A stretch of DNA of 64,000 nt from positions 62,001 through 126,000 of the forward strand of contig SUVO01000005.1 of NCBI GenBank assembly GCA_015061955.1, read 5' to 3'. This document shows, one piece after another, positions 19,700 to 28,344 of the stretch. The DNA is from Verrucomicrobiaceae bacterium. GTDB lineage: Bacteria > Verrucomicrobiota > Verrucomicrobiia > Opitutales > Intestinicryptomonadaceae. Below the pieces are notes generated by a model that saw only the letters and a list, made by a program, of their open reading frames with translations, was not told the DNA's origin and did not search any database. Made by a program: the position numbers and the translations under genes. The stretch's first letter is position 1, and each line of letters begins with the position of its first letter.

Positions 19700-20782
19700 A
19701 TGAAAAAACGATATGTAGTTATTATGGCTGGTGGTGCGGGTGAACGTTTTTGGCCCCTAAGCCGAATTGCAAAACCCAAACATTTGTGGAATGTTTTTGG
19801 TGGTGAAAAATGCATATTAGAACAAACAATAGAACGCGCTTGTAAAATTGTAGATTTAAGCAATATTATCATAATAACAAACAAAGAACAGGTTGCTGGA
19901 ATAACAAGTACATGCCCAAGTTTCCCAAAAGAAAATATAATCGCAGAACCTGTTGGCAGAAATACAACAGCCGCAATTGGATTAGCATCGGTAATAGTAG
20001 GAATGCGTGCAAATAACGAAGATGCCTCGTTTGTAGTGTTATCGTCGGATCACGTTATAAACGACACCAACGCCTTTACCAACACCATAAATTGTGCATT
20101 TGAAAAAGCAGAATCGGGCGATTTCTTAGTAACTGTGGGTATAAATCCTACATTTCCAGCAACTGGATTTGGATACATAAAACGTGGCGATGCTCAAAAA
20201 TTATCTACTGGCGAATGCTTCAAAGTTGAACGTTTTTACGAAAAACCAAATTTAGAAAGAGCTAAAAGTTATATAGAATCGGGCTGTTTCTCTTGGAATG
20301 CCGGAATTTTCATTTGGAAAACATCTTCTATAAACTCTGCAATACAACACAATGCCCCTAAAATTTCCAAAACATTAGAAAACATAAAATTAGATATCTC
20401 TAATGGCATAGGAATCGACGAAGTTTTACAAAAGCATTATCCTAATATCGAAAAAATCAGCATTGATTTCTCGGTAATGGAACGTGCAAATAACGTATGG
20501 GTTGTTCCATCAAAATTTGATTGGGACGATGTTGGTTCGTGGAATGCAATAGAGCGCCATCTTCCAAAAGATGAAAACGAATCGGTAGCTGTTGGCGAAT
20601 ATTACAGTCAAGATGCAAAATCTAATACAATTTTCGATGCAACAAAAAAGCGAGCTACCATTATTGCAGGATTGAGAGATATTGTTGTTGTTCATACCGA
20701 CGATGCAACACTTGTATGTTCAAAGGCAGACGCTGAAAAACTACGAGATTTAGTTAAATCATTACCACCAAAGTATCGATGA
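19700..20782 (+). CDS. manC: Mannose-1-phosphate guanylyltransferase
   Basis: Cytoplasmic enzyme making GDP-mannose from mannose-1-phosphate and GTP, 360 residues. The pyrophosphorylase loop is MAGGAGERFWPLSR, followed by EPVGRNTTAAIGLA, FYEKPN and WNAGIFIW, all typical of the mannose-1-P guanylyltransferase family. I start it at ATG 19700, because MKKRYVVIMAGG places the nucleotide-binding loop at the usual distance; ATG 19691 and TTG 19664 would only add residues. It lacks the C-terminal phosphomannose-isomerase domain of bifunctional ManC/AlgA, which is normal for the short class. No GDP-mannose-modifying enzyme is in the window, so mannose itself may be incorporated. Confidence 0.9.
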   Translation: MKKRYVVIMAGGAGERFWPLSRIAKPKHLWNVFGGEKCILEQTIERACKIVDLSNIIIITNKEQVAGITSTCPSFPKENIIAEPVGRNTTAAIGLASVIVGMRANNEDASFVVLSSDHVINDTNAFTNTINCAFEKAESGDFLVTVGINPTFPATGFGYIKRGDAQKLSTGECFKVERFYEKPNLERAKSYIESGCFSWNAGIFIWKTSSINSAIQHNAPKISKTLENIKLDISNGIGIDEVLQKHYPNIEKISIDFSVMERANNVWVVPSKFDWDDVGSWNAIERHLPKDENESVAVGEYYSQDAKSNTIFDATKKRATIIAGLRDIVVVHTDDATLVCSKADAEKLRDLVKSLPPKYR

Positions 20783-20856
20783 CAAGTTTTGCTACAAAAA
20801 TTAGGTTTGAAATAATATCATTTTAGTATTTATTAACGGATAACAAAAGTTTATTT

Positions 20857-22032
20857 ATGTTAGAAAATTTTAAAAAGTGGCCGCATTTTGATGATGACGA
20901 CATTCAGGTTGTCGGAGATGTACTGCGTTCTGGCAAAATCAATCGTTGGACAGGCTCGAAGAATACAGAATTTGAAGCAAAAATTTGCGAAAGTGTTGGT
21001 TGTAAATACGCAATAGCCTTAGCAAATGGATCATTAGCTTTAGAATTGGCATTAGTAGCTGGCGATATAAAAGAAGGCGATGAAGTCATAACCACTTGCA
21101 GAACTTTTATGGCATCAGCAAGCTCAGCAGTTATGCGTGGAGCAATTCCAGTTGTTGCTGATGTTGATTTAGATTCGCAAAACATCACAGCCGAAACCAT
21201 CGAAAAATGTATAACATCTAAAACTAAAGCAATAATTGCAGTTCATCATGCAGGTTGGCCATGTGATATGGACTCGATAATGGCTTTAGCTAAAAAATAC
21301 AATCTCTTTGTAATTGAAGACTGCGCTCAAGCGCATGGGGCAGTTTATAAAAATCGTCCAGTGGGATCGATTGGTCATGTTGCAGCTTGGAGCTACTGCC
21401 AAGATAAAATCATAACCACTGGTGGTGAAGGTGGCGCCGTAACAACAAACGATGAAAATCTCTGGCGCAAGATGTGGGAATACAAAGACCATGGCAAAAG
21501 CTACGATGCTGTATTTAATCGTAAGCACCCCGATGGATTCCGTTGGTTGATAGAAAGTTTTGGCACAAATTGGCGTATGACAGAAATGCAAGCGGCCATA
21601 GGAATTCGTTGGTACGAAAAACTCCCACAATGGACTACAATTCGTAATCGAAATGCCCAAATTTATACCGATACACTTGAAAAATTCCCATGTATTCGCT
21701 TAACACAACCATCAGAAAACATCACTCACGCATACTATAAGTATTACTGTTTTGTGCGTCCAGAAATGTTGAAGGACGGTTGGAACAGAGATAGAATTGC
21801 ATCAGAAATTTCAGCAAAAGGTGTTCCTTGTTTTTCTGGCTCTTGTTGGAATATATCAGAAGAGAAGTGTTTTAAAGATAAAGGTTGGAATAAATCGGAA
21901 GCAGATTTGCCAAATGCTTTTGCTTTAAAAGACACTTCTTTGATGTTGCTCGTTCATCCAACACTTGAAGAAGCCGATATAAAGCAAGCTTGCCAAATTA
22001 TAACAGAAGTTTTAAAACAAGCCCAAAAATAA
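20857..22032 (+). CDS. DegT/DnrJ/EryC1/StrS-family sugar aminotransferase
   Basis: PLP-dependent enzyme of 391 residues of the type that aminates keto-sugars bound to nucleotides. It shows LANGSLALELAL (phosphate cradle), VIEDCAQAHGAVY (Asp contacting the PLP pyridine) and the Schiff-base lysine K184 in SYCQDKIITTGGEGGAV, the variant of the SF..K.ITTGEGG motif. The C-terminal CWNISEEKCF and VHPTL segments are usual. No partner dehydratase for a 4-keto sugar is next to it except fnlA on the other strand, so the substrate is open. It lies 74 bases after manC and 9 bases before the EpsI gene. Confidence 0.85.
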   Translation: MLENFKKWPHFDDDDIQVVGDVLRSGKINRWTGSKNTEFEAKICESVGCKYAIALANGSLALELALVAGDIKEGDEVITTCRTFMASASSAVMRGAIPVVADVDLDSQNITAETIEKCITSKTKAIIAVHHAGWPCDMDSIMALAKKYNLFVIEDCAQAHGAVYKNRPVGSIGHVAAWSYCQDKIITTGGEGGAVTTNDENLWRKMWEYKDHGKSYDAVFNRKHPDGFRWLIESFGTNWRMTEMQAAIGIRWYEKLPQWTTIRNRNAQIYTDTLEKFPCIRLTQPSENITHAYYKYYCFVRPEMLKDGWNRDRIASEISAKGVPCFSGSCWNISEEKCFKDKGWNKSEADLPNAFALKDTSLMLLVHPTLEEADIKQACQIITEVLKQAQK

Positions 22033-22041
22033 AATAACCTA

Positions 22042-22794
22042 ATGAAGAAGTTTTTTTCAGTAGTATCGTTCATCGTTGCATGTTTAGGTATTTTTTTTGT
22101 ATTTACAGCCGAAAATAAATCTAAATTAATCTCAGAATCAACAGCAGTCGGATATTTAAAAACTCAAATACCCGATAAATTTATGGGAGCAACATCTGTT
22201 GAAAAAGAATTGGGAGCCACTGAAGAAGTAGTACGCGCCACAGAAAAAATCTTAAATGTAAGCGATTATCTAAATAGAGAATATACGCTTTCAAGTGGGA
22301 AAAAGCTAACCTTGTATATCTCTTACTGGGAACCAGCAAAAGAACCTATTGAATTTGCGACAACACATACCCCAGATAGATGTTGGGTAAATAATGGTTG
22401 GGTTTGTAATGAGCAAACTCGTAGAACATCGGACATTCTTACAATTGAAAACAATATAAACAAAATTAAACCTGCTCGTTATGGCGAGTATACATTTTCC
22501 ACCAATGATGGCATTTCAAAACCATATATCAGATATGTTTGGTTTTGGTTTATTGTAGATGGAAAAATATATGAATTTACAAAACAGAATAAAGGAGTAA
22601 GTCCGTATTTGTGGTTAAAAAACACTCTTACATATATGAATCAAAAAGCACCTGAAATGTATTTTATAAGAGTAGATAGCGACAAACCTCTTGATGAATT
22701 TCGCAAAAATGCAGAATTTCAGCAACTCTTGAAATACTTGGGAGATATGATTTTGTTTGAAGGCAAGAAAGGAAGAATTGGCGATGCAAAATAA
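22042..22794 (+). CDS. EpsI-family exosortase-associated protein
   Basis: Protein of 250 residues with an N-terminal signal/anchor segment (about 5-22) and an extracytoplasmic EpsI-type domain. The family signature is seen as H109-T-P-D-R-C114-W-V-N-N-G-W, preceded by LYISYWE. EpsI proteins accompany exosortases (often fused to them) in exopolysaccharide loci; their exact job is not settled. The gene overlaps the exosortase start by 11 bases and lies 9 bases after the aminotransferase, so it belongs to the same operon. Confidence 0.85.
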   Translation: MKKFFSVVSFIVACLGIFFVFTAENKSKLISESTAVGYLKTQIPDKFMGATSVEKELGATEEVVRATEKILNVSDYLNREYTLSSGKKLTLYISYWEPAKEPIEFATTHTPDRCWVNNGWVCNEQTRRTSDILTIENNINKIKPARYGEYTFSTNDGISKPYIRYVWFWFIVDGKIYEFTKQNKGVSPYLWLKNTLTYMNQKAPEMYFIRVDSDKPLDEFRKNAEFQQLLKYLGDMILFEGKKGRIGDAK

Positions 22795-23764
22795 TACCGG
22801 CAAATTTTCCATTATGAAATTACCCTTTACTTCAAAATTGATAGTAGTATCAATAATTTTAATGAATATAGCTGTATGTGTACTGCTTTCGCATACATGG
22901 GAAACGCGTTTAGATTATTCGTTTGGGTATCTAACTCCAATATTCGCATTATATATAATATACGATAGATTTCCACAAGCCCACATAATTTTATCTTCAA
23001 AATCAATACCAGATAACAAAACATTAACTTTGTTCTGTAATGGATTGTTTTCGTCAATATTAATATTCAGTTTAATCTTATTTACATTTTTCACTTTAGT
23101 TTACCACAACACAATAACATGGGGGGTTCCTGGATTTGGAACTGCATTTGGTTTTGTTTTTGCATCTATTTCGTTGATTTACTTTTTTTCTGAAAATAAT
23201 TTTAAAGGCGAAAAATTAGACATATATACAAGATTAAAATTTTTATCGTTATTTATATTCCCTTGCTTTATTTGGCTTGTATCTGCCCCCATTTTTAGCT
23301 CAACAGAAAAAGCAATAAGCTTGTTTTTGTTATCGAAAGTAGCAGCAGTAGTTGTTTCTGTAATGGATTGGCTTGGTTTTGTTGTGAATTTACAAGGCAA
23401 TACAATATCATTTCCTGGTGGAACCGTCGGTGTTGCTGACGCATGTAGTGGAATTCGTTCCTTAACAGCGTGTTTGTTTGCAGGAAGTTTTTTAGCTGCC
23501 GCATTGTTAAATAAACTTTGGAAAAAAATAATGCTTGTAATGTTATCGATGTTTTTTGCATTTTTGTTCAATCTTGTTAGAGCATTATTTTTAACATTGT
23601 GGGCGTATGAAAATGGCGCTGAATCTATCAGTGGATTTGTACACGATGCAGCAGGATACTTTGTATTGGGAATGACTGTTGTAGGATTGTTAATTTTTAC
23701 TACCCTTTTTAACATAAATCCAATTCCACCCGAATATCGCAACAAGCAAGGAAATGAAAAATGA
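22784..23764 (+). CDS. xrt: Exosortase (EpsH family, transpeptidase-like)
   Basis: Polytopic membrane protein of 326 residues with about eight transmembrane segments. The catalytic triad is in place: C221 in DACSGIRSL, R266 in FNLVRALFL and H287 in FVHDAAGYF. Exosortases process PEP-CTERM-type C-terminal signals on exported proteins and occur in exopolysaccharide loci. I choose ATG 22784, because it has a GGAAG-type ribosome site about 8 bases upstream and agrees with the family start; TTG 22757 would add nine residues. It overlaps EpsI at its 5' end and the sugar transferase by 4 bases at its 3' end. No PEP-CTERM substrate protein was found in the window. Confidence 0.9.
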   Translation: MQNNTGKFSIMKLPFTSKLIVVSIILMNIAVCVLLSHTWETRLDYSFGYLTPIFALYIIYDRFPQAHIILSSKSIPDNKTLTLFCNGLFSSILIFSLILFTFFTLVYHNTITWGVPGFGTAFGFVFASISLIYFFSENNFKGEKLDIYTRLKFLSLFIFPCFIWLVSAPIFSSTEKAISLFLLSKVAAVVVSVMDWLGFVVNLQGNTISFPGGTVGVADACSGIRSLTACLFAGSFLAAALLNKLWKKIMLVMLSMFFAFLFNLVRALFLTLWAYENGAESISGFVHDAAGYFVLGMTVVGLLIFTTLFNINPIPPEYRNKQGNEK

Positions 23765-24384
23765 AATTGTATGCAACTTTCTTTAAGCGAATTATAGATT
23801 TTCTCGGAGCTTTATTTTTAATTATATTACTACTGCCTGTATATATAATATGCTATATTCTTATAAGAATAAACATGGGATCCCCAGTATTGTTTACCCA
23901 AGATCGACCAGGAAAAAACGAAAAGATTTTTAAGATATACAAATTCAGAAGTATGAATTCTGCTACTGATGAAAATGGAAATCTACTTCCAGATAAAGAT
24001 AGAGTCACAAAATTAGGCTTATTCTTGCGAAAAACATCATTAGATGAAATCCCTCAATTCTTCAATATTCTAAAAGGCGATATGTCATTTATTGGACCAA
24101 GGCCATTATTGCCAAGATACTTGCCATTCTATACAACACGCGAAAAATTAAGACATACTATACGACCTGGTATTACCGGATTAGCCCAAGTTAATGGAAG
24201 AAATAATCTTACTTGGAATGAAAAATTGGAATTTGACACACAATATGTAGAGCGTCTATCGTTTTTTTTGGATATAAAAATTATATTTACAACAATCGTA
24301 AAAGTACTCAAACGAAGCGACATAAAGACAGACGGACAAGATCCGTTTTTAGATGAAGAACGCCAAAACAAAGACATATTATGA
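23761..24384 (+). CDS. Undecaprenyl-phosphate phosphosugar transferase (PglC/WcaJ-C type)
   Basis: Initiating enzyme of polysaccharide assembly: it transfers a sugar-1-phosphate from a UDP-sugar to undecaprenyl phosphate at the inner membrane. It has 207 residues, the short monotopic form. A reentrant N-terminal helix lies at about 10-36, then KIYKFRSMN, the catalytic dyad D95-E96 in SLDEIPQF, GDMSFIGPRPLLP and RPGITGLAQVNGRN. It overlaps the exosortase by 4 bases (ATGA) and the ATP-grasp gene by 4 bases. It is the only initiating transferase seen, so it probably primes the repeat unit assembled by the minus-strand operon. Confidence 0.93.
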   Translation: MKLYATFFKRIIDFLGALFLIILLLPVYIICYILIRINMGSPVLFTQDRPGKNEKIFKIYKFRSMNSATDENGNLLPDKDRVTKLGLFLRKTSLDEIPQFFNILKGDMSFIGPRPLLPRYLPFYTTREKLRHTIRPGITGLAQVNGRNNLTWNEKLEFDTQYVERLSFFLDIKIIFTTIVKVLKRSDIKTDGQDPFLDEERQNKDIL

Positions 24385-25316
24385 ATATATTAATTACATC
24401 ATCGGGACGCAGAGTAGAACTTGTTCAACTTACAAAGGAATGCGTAAAAAAATATAACGGACAAGTTATAGCTGCCGATGCTTCTAATGATGCGCCAACA
24501 GCTAAATTTTGTGATATATTTAAACAAATACCAAAAATATCTTCTCCCGATTTCATTCCTTCGCTATTAAAAATATGCAAAGAATACAAAATTGATATTC
24601 TTATTCCAACAATCGATACCGAATTAAAAACTATCGCAGAAAATGTTGAAAAGTTTTCAGCAATAGGAGTTTTAGTTAACATATCCTCTTACTCTGTAAT
24701 TGAAATATGTAGAAATAAGATTAACACCCAACGTTTTTTTGAAGAAAATAATATACTTGCGCCATCATTTATATCACCAAACATTTCCTCTGAAAATATA
24801 AAATATCCTGTATTTATAAAGCCATTAGACGGATCATCAAGTATTAACGCGTTTAAAGTAAATACAGCAAAACAACTTGATTTCTTTAGAAGTTACGTTC
24901 CCAATCCAATAGTACAAGAAATGATAATTGGTGAAGAATATACAGTTGATGTATTCTGTGATTTCAATTCCACCCCTATTACAATTGTACCTCGTAGAAG
25001 ATTAGCTGTTCGTTCTGGAGAAATCCTCAAAGGTAAAACAACTCGTGATTATGCTATAATAAAAGCTTCAATCGACTTAGTTGAAAAACTAAAACCATTT
25101 GGTCATATAACTTTACAATGTATAAAAAATGATACTGGTATATATTTTATAGAAATAAATCCTCGATTTGGGGGAGGCGCACCTATGTCTATCGTAGCAG
25201 GAGCAAATTCTATAGAAAATCTCATAAAACTAAAAAAAGGTGAAAAATTGTCCTACAATGAAGATTGGAAAGATAATATAATCTTTTCAAGATTTGATAA
25301 CTCGGTTATAATCTGA
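24381..25316 (+). CDS. ATP-grasp enzyme (CarB/PylC-like)
   Basis: Predicted ATP-dependent carboxylate-amine ligase of 311 residues. The N-terminal pre-ATP-grasp domain begins MNILITSSGRRVELVQL and includes LIPTIDTELKTIA. The ATP-grasp core has FIKPLDGSSSINAFKV (phosphate-binding lysine and glycine loop), VQEMIIGEEYTVDVF, and FIEINPRFGGGAPMS with the magnesium-binding Glu-x-Asn. Relatives in polysaccharide loci condense amino acids or amines with a carboxylate, often a uronic acid; ugd nearby could supply glucuronate, though this is inferred. It overlaps both neighbours, with TGATG coupling to the HAD gene. Confidence 0.82.
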   Translation: MNILITSSGRRVELVQLTKECVKKYNGQVIAADASNDAPTAKFCDIFKQIPKISSPDFIPSLLKICKEYKIDILIPTIDTELKTIAENVEKFSAIGVLVNISSYSVIEICRNKINTQRFFEENNILAPSFISPNISSENIKYPVFIKPLDGSSSINAFKVNTAKQLDFFRSYVPNPIVQEMIIGEEYTVDVFCDFNSTPITIVPRRRLAVRSGEILKGKTTRDYAIIKASIDLVEKLKPFGHITLQCIKNDTGIYFIEINPRFGGGAPMSIVAGANSIENLIKLKKGEKLSYNEDWKDNIIFSRFDNSVII

Positions 25317-25996
25317 TGATAAAACTAATAGTTTGCGATTTTGACGATACTCTTGCCTTGGAATACGATTTTATAGCAAGTGGATATAGAGTTTGCTCTA
25401 ATTATATTGCAAGCAAAATACAATCTTATTCAAATACAGAAATAGAAGGATTTTTTTGGGAGGCATTTAAACAATCACCCAAAAATGTATTCAATAGAGT
25501 ATTACAACAATTAGGCTTAGATAACGACACAGATTTGTTAAATCAACTAATAAATCTTTATAGATATCACACACCACTATTATCGTATCAATCTGATGTA
25601 TCGGAATTTATAAATGAAATAAAAAGACGCAACATCCACTCTGCTATAATTACCGATGGCAATGCCAAAACACAATTAAACAAATTAAAAGAAACTGGAG
25701 CTTTTAATGATTTTGAAAAAATCATAATAACTTCGGAATGGTCAGCTAATTGGACAAAACCATCTACACTGCCCTTTACATATCTAAAAAACTACTTCGA
25801 TGTTGATTTTACAGAAATGCTTTATATCGGAGATAATCCTAAAAAAGATTTCGCTGCAAAAGCTAATATTCCAATTTATACAGCAAGAATTATCCGACCT
25901 AAAGCAATTTATACCAATGCCGAGTATTTAAAAGAAATTCGGGAAGATTTTACAATAAAAAATCTCCCCGAAATATTCAATCTTAACTTATTTTAA
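25316..25996 (+). CDS. HAD-superfamily phosphatase
   Basis: Haloacid-dehalogenase-type hydrolase of 226 residues. Motif I is D8-F-D10-D-T (VCDFDDTLALE), motif II is SAIITDGN, the motif III lysine lies in WTKPS, and motif IV is YIGDNPKKDF. The cap is a small helical domain (about 20-95). It is the last gene of the plus-strand operon and is translationally coupled to the ATP-grasp gene. ATP-grasp plus HAD pairs occur in polysaccharide loci, but the phosphorylated substrate is unknown. Its 3' end overlaps that of the convergent licD-like gene by 4 bases. Confidence 0.82.
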   Translation: MIKLIVCDFDDTLALEYDFIASGYRVCSNYIASKIQSYSNTEIEGFFWEAFKQSPKNVFNRVLQQLGLDNDTDLLNQLINLYRYHTPLLSYQSDVSEFINEIKRRNIHSAIITDGNAKTQLNKLKETGAFNDFEKIIITSEWSANWTKPSTLPFTYLKNYFDVDFTEMLYIGDNPKKDFAAKANIPIYTARIIRPKAIYTNAEYLKEIREDFTIKNLPEIFNLNLF

Positions 25997-26781
25997 ATTT
26001 TCTCGCCAGGATAGAATATTACTTTTTTACCAAAAATATCCTTATCGCCAATATGTTTCTTTTTTGGAAGAGTATGATAATTTCCAAAACGCGCACGCAA
26101 ATACATATCAACATTTGCGGGTGCTAAAAATTTTTCATTTTCAAAAGTTATTTCAGATAATGGGAACATAATTTCATTTGGAATAGAACGCATATCATCT
26201 CTAAACATGTAAGTTACCATTCGCATTTTTATTCTATCATCAAATTCATCGTATATAAAAATATCAATTAATACATCTTTATATATAAAATGAGCCATTT
26301 GATTGTCGTAAATCATTTCTATATAGCAATTAGGTAGTTCACCTTTATCAAAGAGTAATTTTAATTTTTCAAATTCAGACGACACCATAGACACATCTGC
26401 ATCATCATCCCAAGGAATAAAACCACCATGTCTTTTAGCCCCCAATAATGTACCATAATCAAGCCAATACGATATGCTATGTTTACGACAACATTCATTA
26501 AACTTTGAAAGTGTTGCAAAAAGAGATTGTTGAAATTCAGCTCTTGCACCAACAGCTTTATTTGCTTTAGATGCCTCAATAAAATAATCCATCAACAAAT
26601 CAATTTTGAAATTCAAATCTTCAACTCGACTTTCAATATCTTTCAAACGTTGAGACTTTGATTTTGATGGTTTTGTCCATTCTTTGAGCATAGAAATGGT
26701 TTTACCCGATATACCCAGCTTATTTACAAATCCACGAATCCACTTTATTCGGCTCAATTTATTTATAAGATTACCTATCAT
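25993..26781 (-). CDS. LicD-family phosphotransferase
   Basis: Protein of 262 residues predicted to transfer a phospho-alcohol (phosphocholine, phosphoribitol or similar) from a CDP-linked donor to a glycan. The LicD signature runs from about 103 to 131: SYWLDYGTLLGAKRHGG followed by FIPWDDDADVSM, with the metal-binding aspartate cluster. A coiled-coil-like N-terminus (about 45-70) precedes it. It overlaps the cytidylyltransferase gene by 4 bases, and a cytidylyltransferase is what would make a CDP-activated donor. The transferred group is therefore probably the product of the 26778-28344 genes. Confidence 0.85.
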   Translation of the reverse strand: MIGNLINKLSRIKWIRGFVNKLGISGKTISMLKEWTKPSKSKSQRLKDIESRVEDLNFKIDLLMDYFIEASKANKAVGARAEFQQSLFATLSKFNECCRKHSISYWLDYGTLLGAKRHGGFIPWDDDADVSMVSSEFEKLKLLFDKGELPNCYIEMIYDNQMAHFIYKDVLIDIFIYDEFDDRIKMRMVTYMFRDDMRSIPNEIMFPLSEITFENEKFLAPANVDMYLRARFGNYHTLPKKKHIGDKDIFGKKVIFYPGEKI

Positions 26782-27257
26782 TTTTTTGTTTTTTTGTTTT
26801 TCTTAAATTGAATATCTACGGGAAAATGATTATCGGTCTTAGCCTTTATATTTTCAAAGTTTTGATAAATACGCTTCTTTAGGCTCGAAGAACTTATACC
26901 ATCGCCATAAGGGAAATATACAACACTTACACCAAGCTCTTCAAGATAATCGTACTTGCCAACCCAGTCATCGCCAACAACAAAAACATCGAACTTCAAT
27001 TTCTTTACTTTATCGGTATGATCAAGCGATTTTTGTGGAATTACAACATCTGGACCTTTAATTGCTTTCATCAACGCGATACGTTCTTCAAACGGTATTA
27101 TAGGTTGCGATTTATACGAGGCGACCAACTCATCGGTATTAACCCCAACAATCAATATATCGCCTAATGAACGTGCATAGTTAATCATCTTTAAATGATT
27201 GATATGCAACATATCAAAGGTTCCCGATGTATACACTACTGTTTTATTAGCTATCAT
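26778..27257 (-). CDS. TagD-like cytidylyltransferase with HxNH motif
   Basis: Nucleotidyltransferase of 159 residues in the glycerol-3-phosphate/ethanolamine-phosphate cytidylyltransferase family. It has SGTFDMLHINHLKMINYA near the N-terminus, VGVNTDEL, FEERIALMKAIKG, VVGDDW and the C-terminal ISSSSLKKRI, which corresponds to ISST. The canonical HxGH active-site motif reads H18-I-N-H21 here, so a conserved glycine is replaced by asparagine. Both histidines are kept, so activity is plausible. It lies 4 bases from the aminotransferase gene and overlaps licD, which suggests it activates the aminotransferase product with CMP for LicD. The real substrate is unknown. Confidence 0.82.
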   Translation of the reverse strand: MIANKTVVYTSGTFDMLHINHLKMINYARSLGDILIVGVNTDELVASYKSQPIIPFEERIALMKAIKGPDVVIPQKSLDHTDKVKKLKFDVFVVGDDWVGKYDYLEELGVSVVYFPYGDGISSSSLKKRIYQNFENIKAKTDNHFPVDIQFKKNKKTKK

Positions 27258-27261
27258 ACTT

Positions 27262-28344
27262 TTAACTATTTTTTATACGATTTATACAAACTGAAATTTT
27301 TTCAATCAAAAAATCAAAATCTTCAAATGTAGTATTTCCGATATGAGCTATACGTAAAATTTTAGAAGCCAATCTACCCCCACATGGATTGACATATATA
27401 CCGAAATCATTCTTTAACATTTTAAATATTTCGTAAGCATCAATATCATCAAAATACATAGGTGTTAACATATTTGAAAGCGAATATGAATCAACATAAC
27501 TTAATCCAGCTTCTTTTATTTTTTTTCTAAAATATTCACACTTATCTTTCACAAATTTAAGTCTATTATTTATACCACCTTCAAGCTGAATTAAATTTAT
27601 CATATCTTGCAGTTCATAAGCAATACAAACTGTTGGTGTAAATGGAGTCTGACCTCGTAAATTATTTTGAAAGTAATCACGAAAATCAAAATATGCAAAA
27701 GTCGGATTTGAATGCAGTTGGACTCGTTGCTTCATTCTTTCGCTTAAAACAACCATTGACATTCCAGGCGATAAGCACAATCCTTTTTGAGAACTTACAA
27801 TAGCAACATCCATACCATTTTCTTGCATATCGAAATTATCTGCCAAAAAAGAGCTTATTGCATCTACAATAAAATACATGTTCTTCTTTTTGCAGAAATC
27901 TGCTAACATTTTTACCGGATATAACTGCCCCGTAGAAGTTTCATGTATATTTACTAACAAAGCTGTATATTCATTATTGAATACTGCATTCAGATGTTCT
28001 TGCGTAAGAGACTCATTCCAATCCAAATCAATAGAATCAAATGTAATAGAATGTTTATGAAGTAATTCGCAAAAGCGTTTCCCAAATGTACCACCATTTA
28101 TTACCAAACATTTATCTGTTGCAAGCAAACAATTATCAACAACAGCTTCCATAGCACCAGTTCCAGATGAAGCCAAATTCACAACTTCAGACAAATCAGA
28201 TGCATTCATCATTTTCTTCAGATTCAAAGAATTCGATAACATTACGTCAGAAAACTCTTCTGTTCGAAAGTAAGGAAATCCTTTTAATCTAATTTCAGCA
28301 GTCGATGGATACGATTGAACTGGACCTACAGTAAATATTTTCAT
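27262..28344 (-). CDS. Class V PLP-dependent aminotransferase (PhnW/AGXT-like)
   Basis: Aminotransferase of 360 residues, fold type I class V. Seen are TVGPVQSYPS at the N-terminus, ASSGTGAMEAVVDN (PLP phosphate cradle), D161 in IVDAISS (PLP pyridine contact) and the Schiff-base lysine K187 in SSQKGLCLSPG. Relatives include 2-aminoethylphosphonate:pyruvate and alanine:glyoxylate aminotransferases. No PEP mutase or phosphonopyruvate decarboxylase is present, so the AEP route is not complete here. An aminated phospho-alcohol such as serinol phosphate is an alternative. The gene overlaps the GNAT gene by 4 bases. Confidence 0.85.
   Translation of the reverse strand: MKIFTVGPVQSYPSTAEIRLKGFPYFRTEEFSDVMLSNSLNLKKMMNASDLSEVVNLASSGTGAMEAVVDNCLLATDKCLVINGGTFGKRFCELLHKHSITFDSIDLDWNESLTQEHLNAVFNNEYTALLVNIHETSTGQLYPVKMLADFCKKKNMYFIVDAISSFLADNFDMQENGMDVAIVSSQKGLCLSPGMSMVVLSERMKQRVQLHSNPTFAYFDFRDYFQNNLRGQTPFTPTVCIAYELQDMINLIQLEGGINNRLKFVKDKCEYFRKKIKEAGLSYVDSYSLSNMLTPMYFDDIDAYEIFKMLKNDFGIYVNPCGGRLASKILRIAHIGNTTFEDFDFLIEKISVCINRIKNS

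Noticed and set aside
27262-28344. 2-aminoethylphosphonate biosynthesis operon
   Set aside because: No PEP mutase or phosphonopyruvate decarboxylase in the window, so only the aminotransferase step could be claimed.
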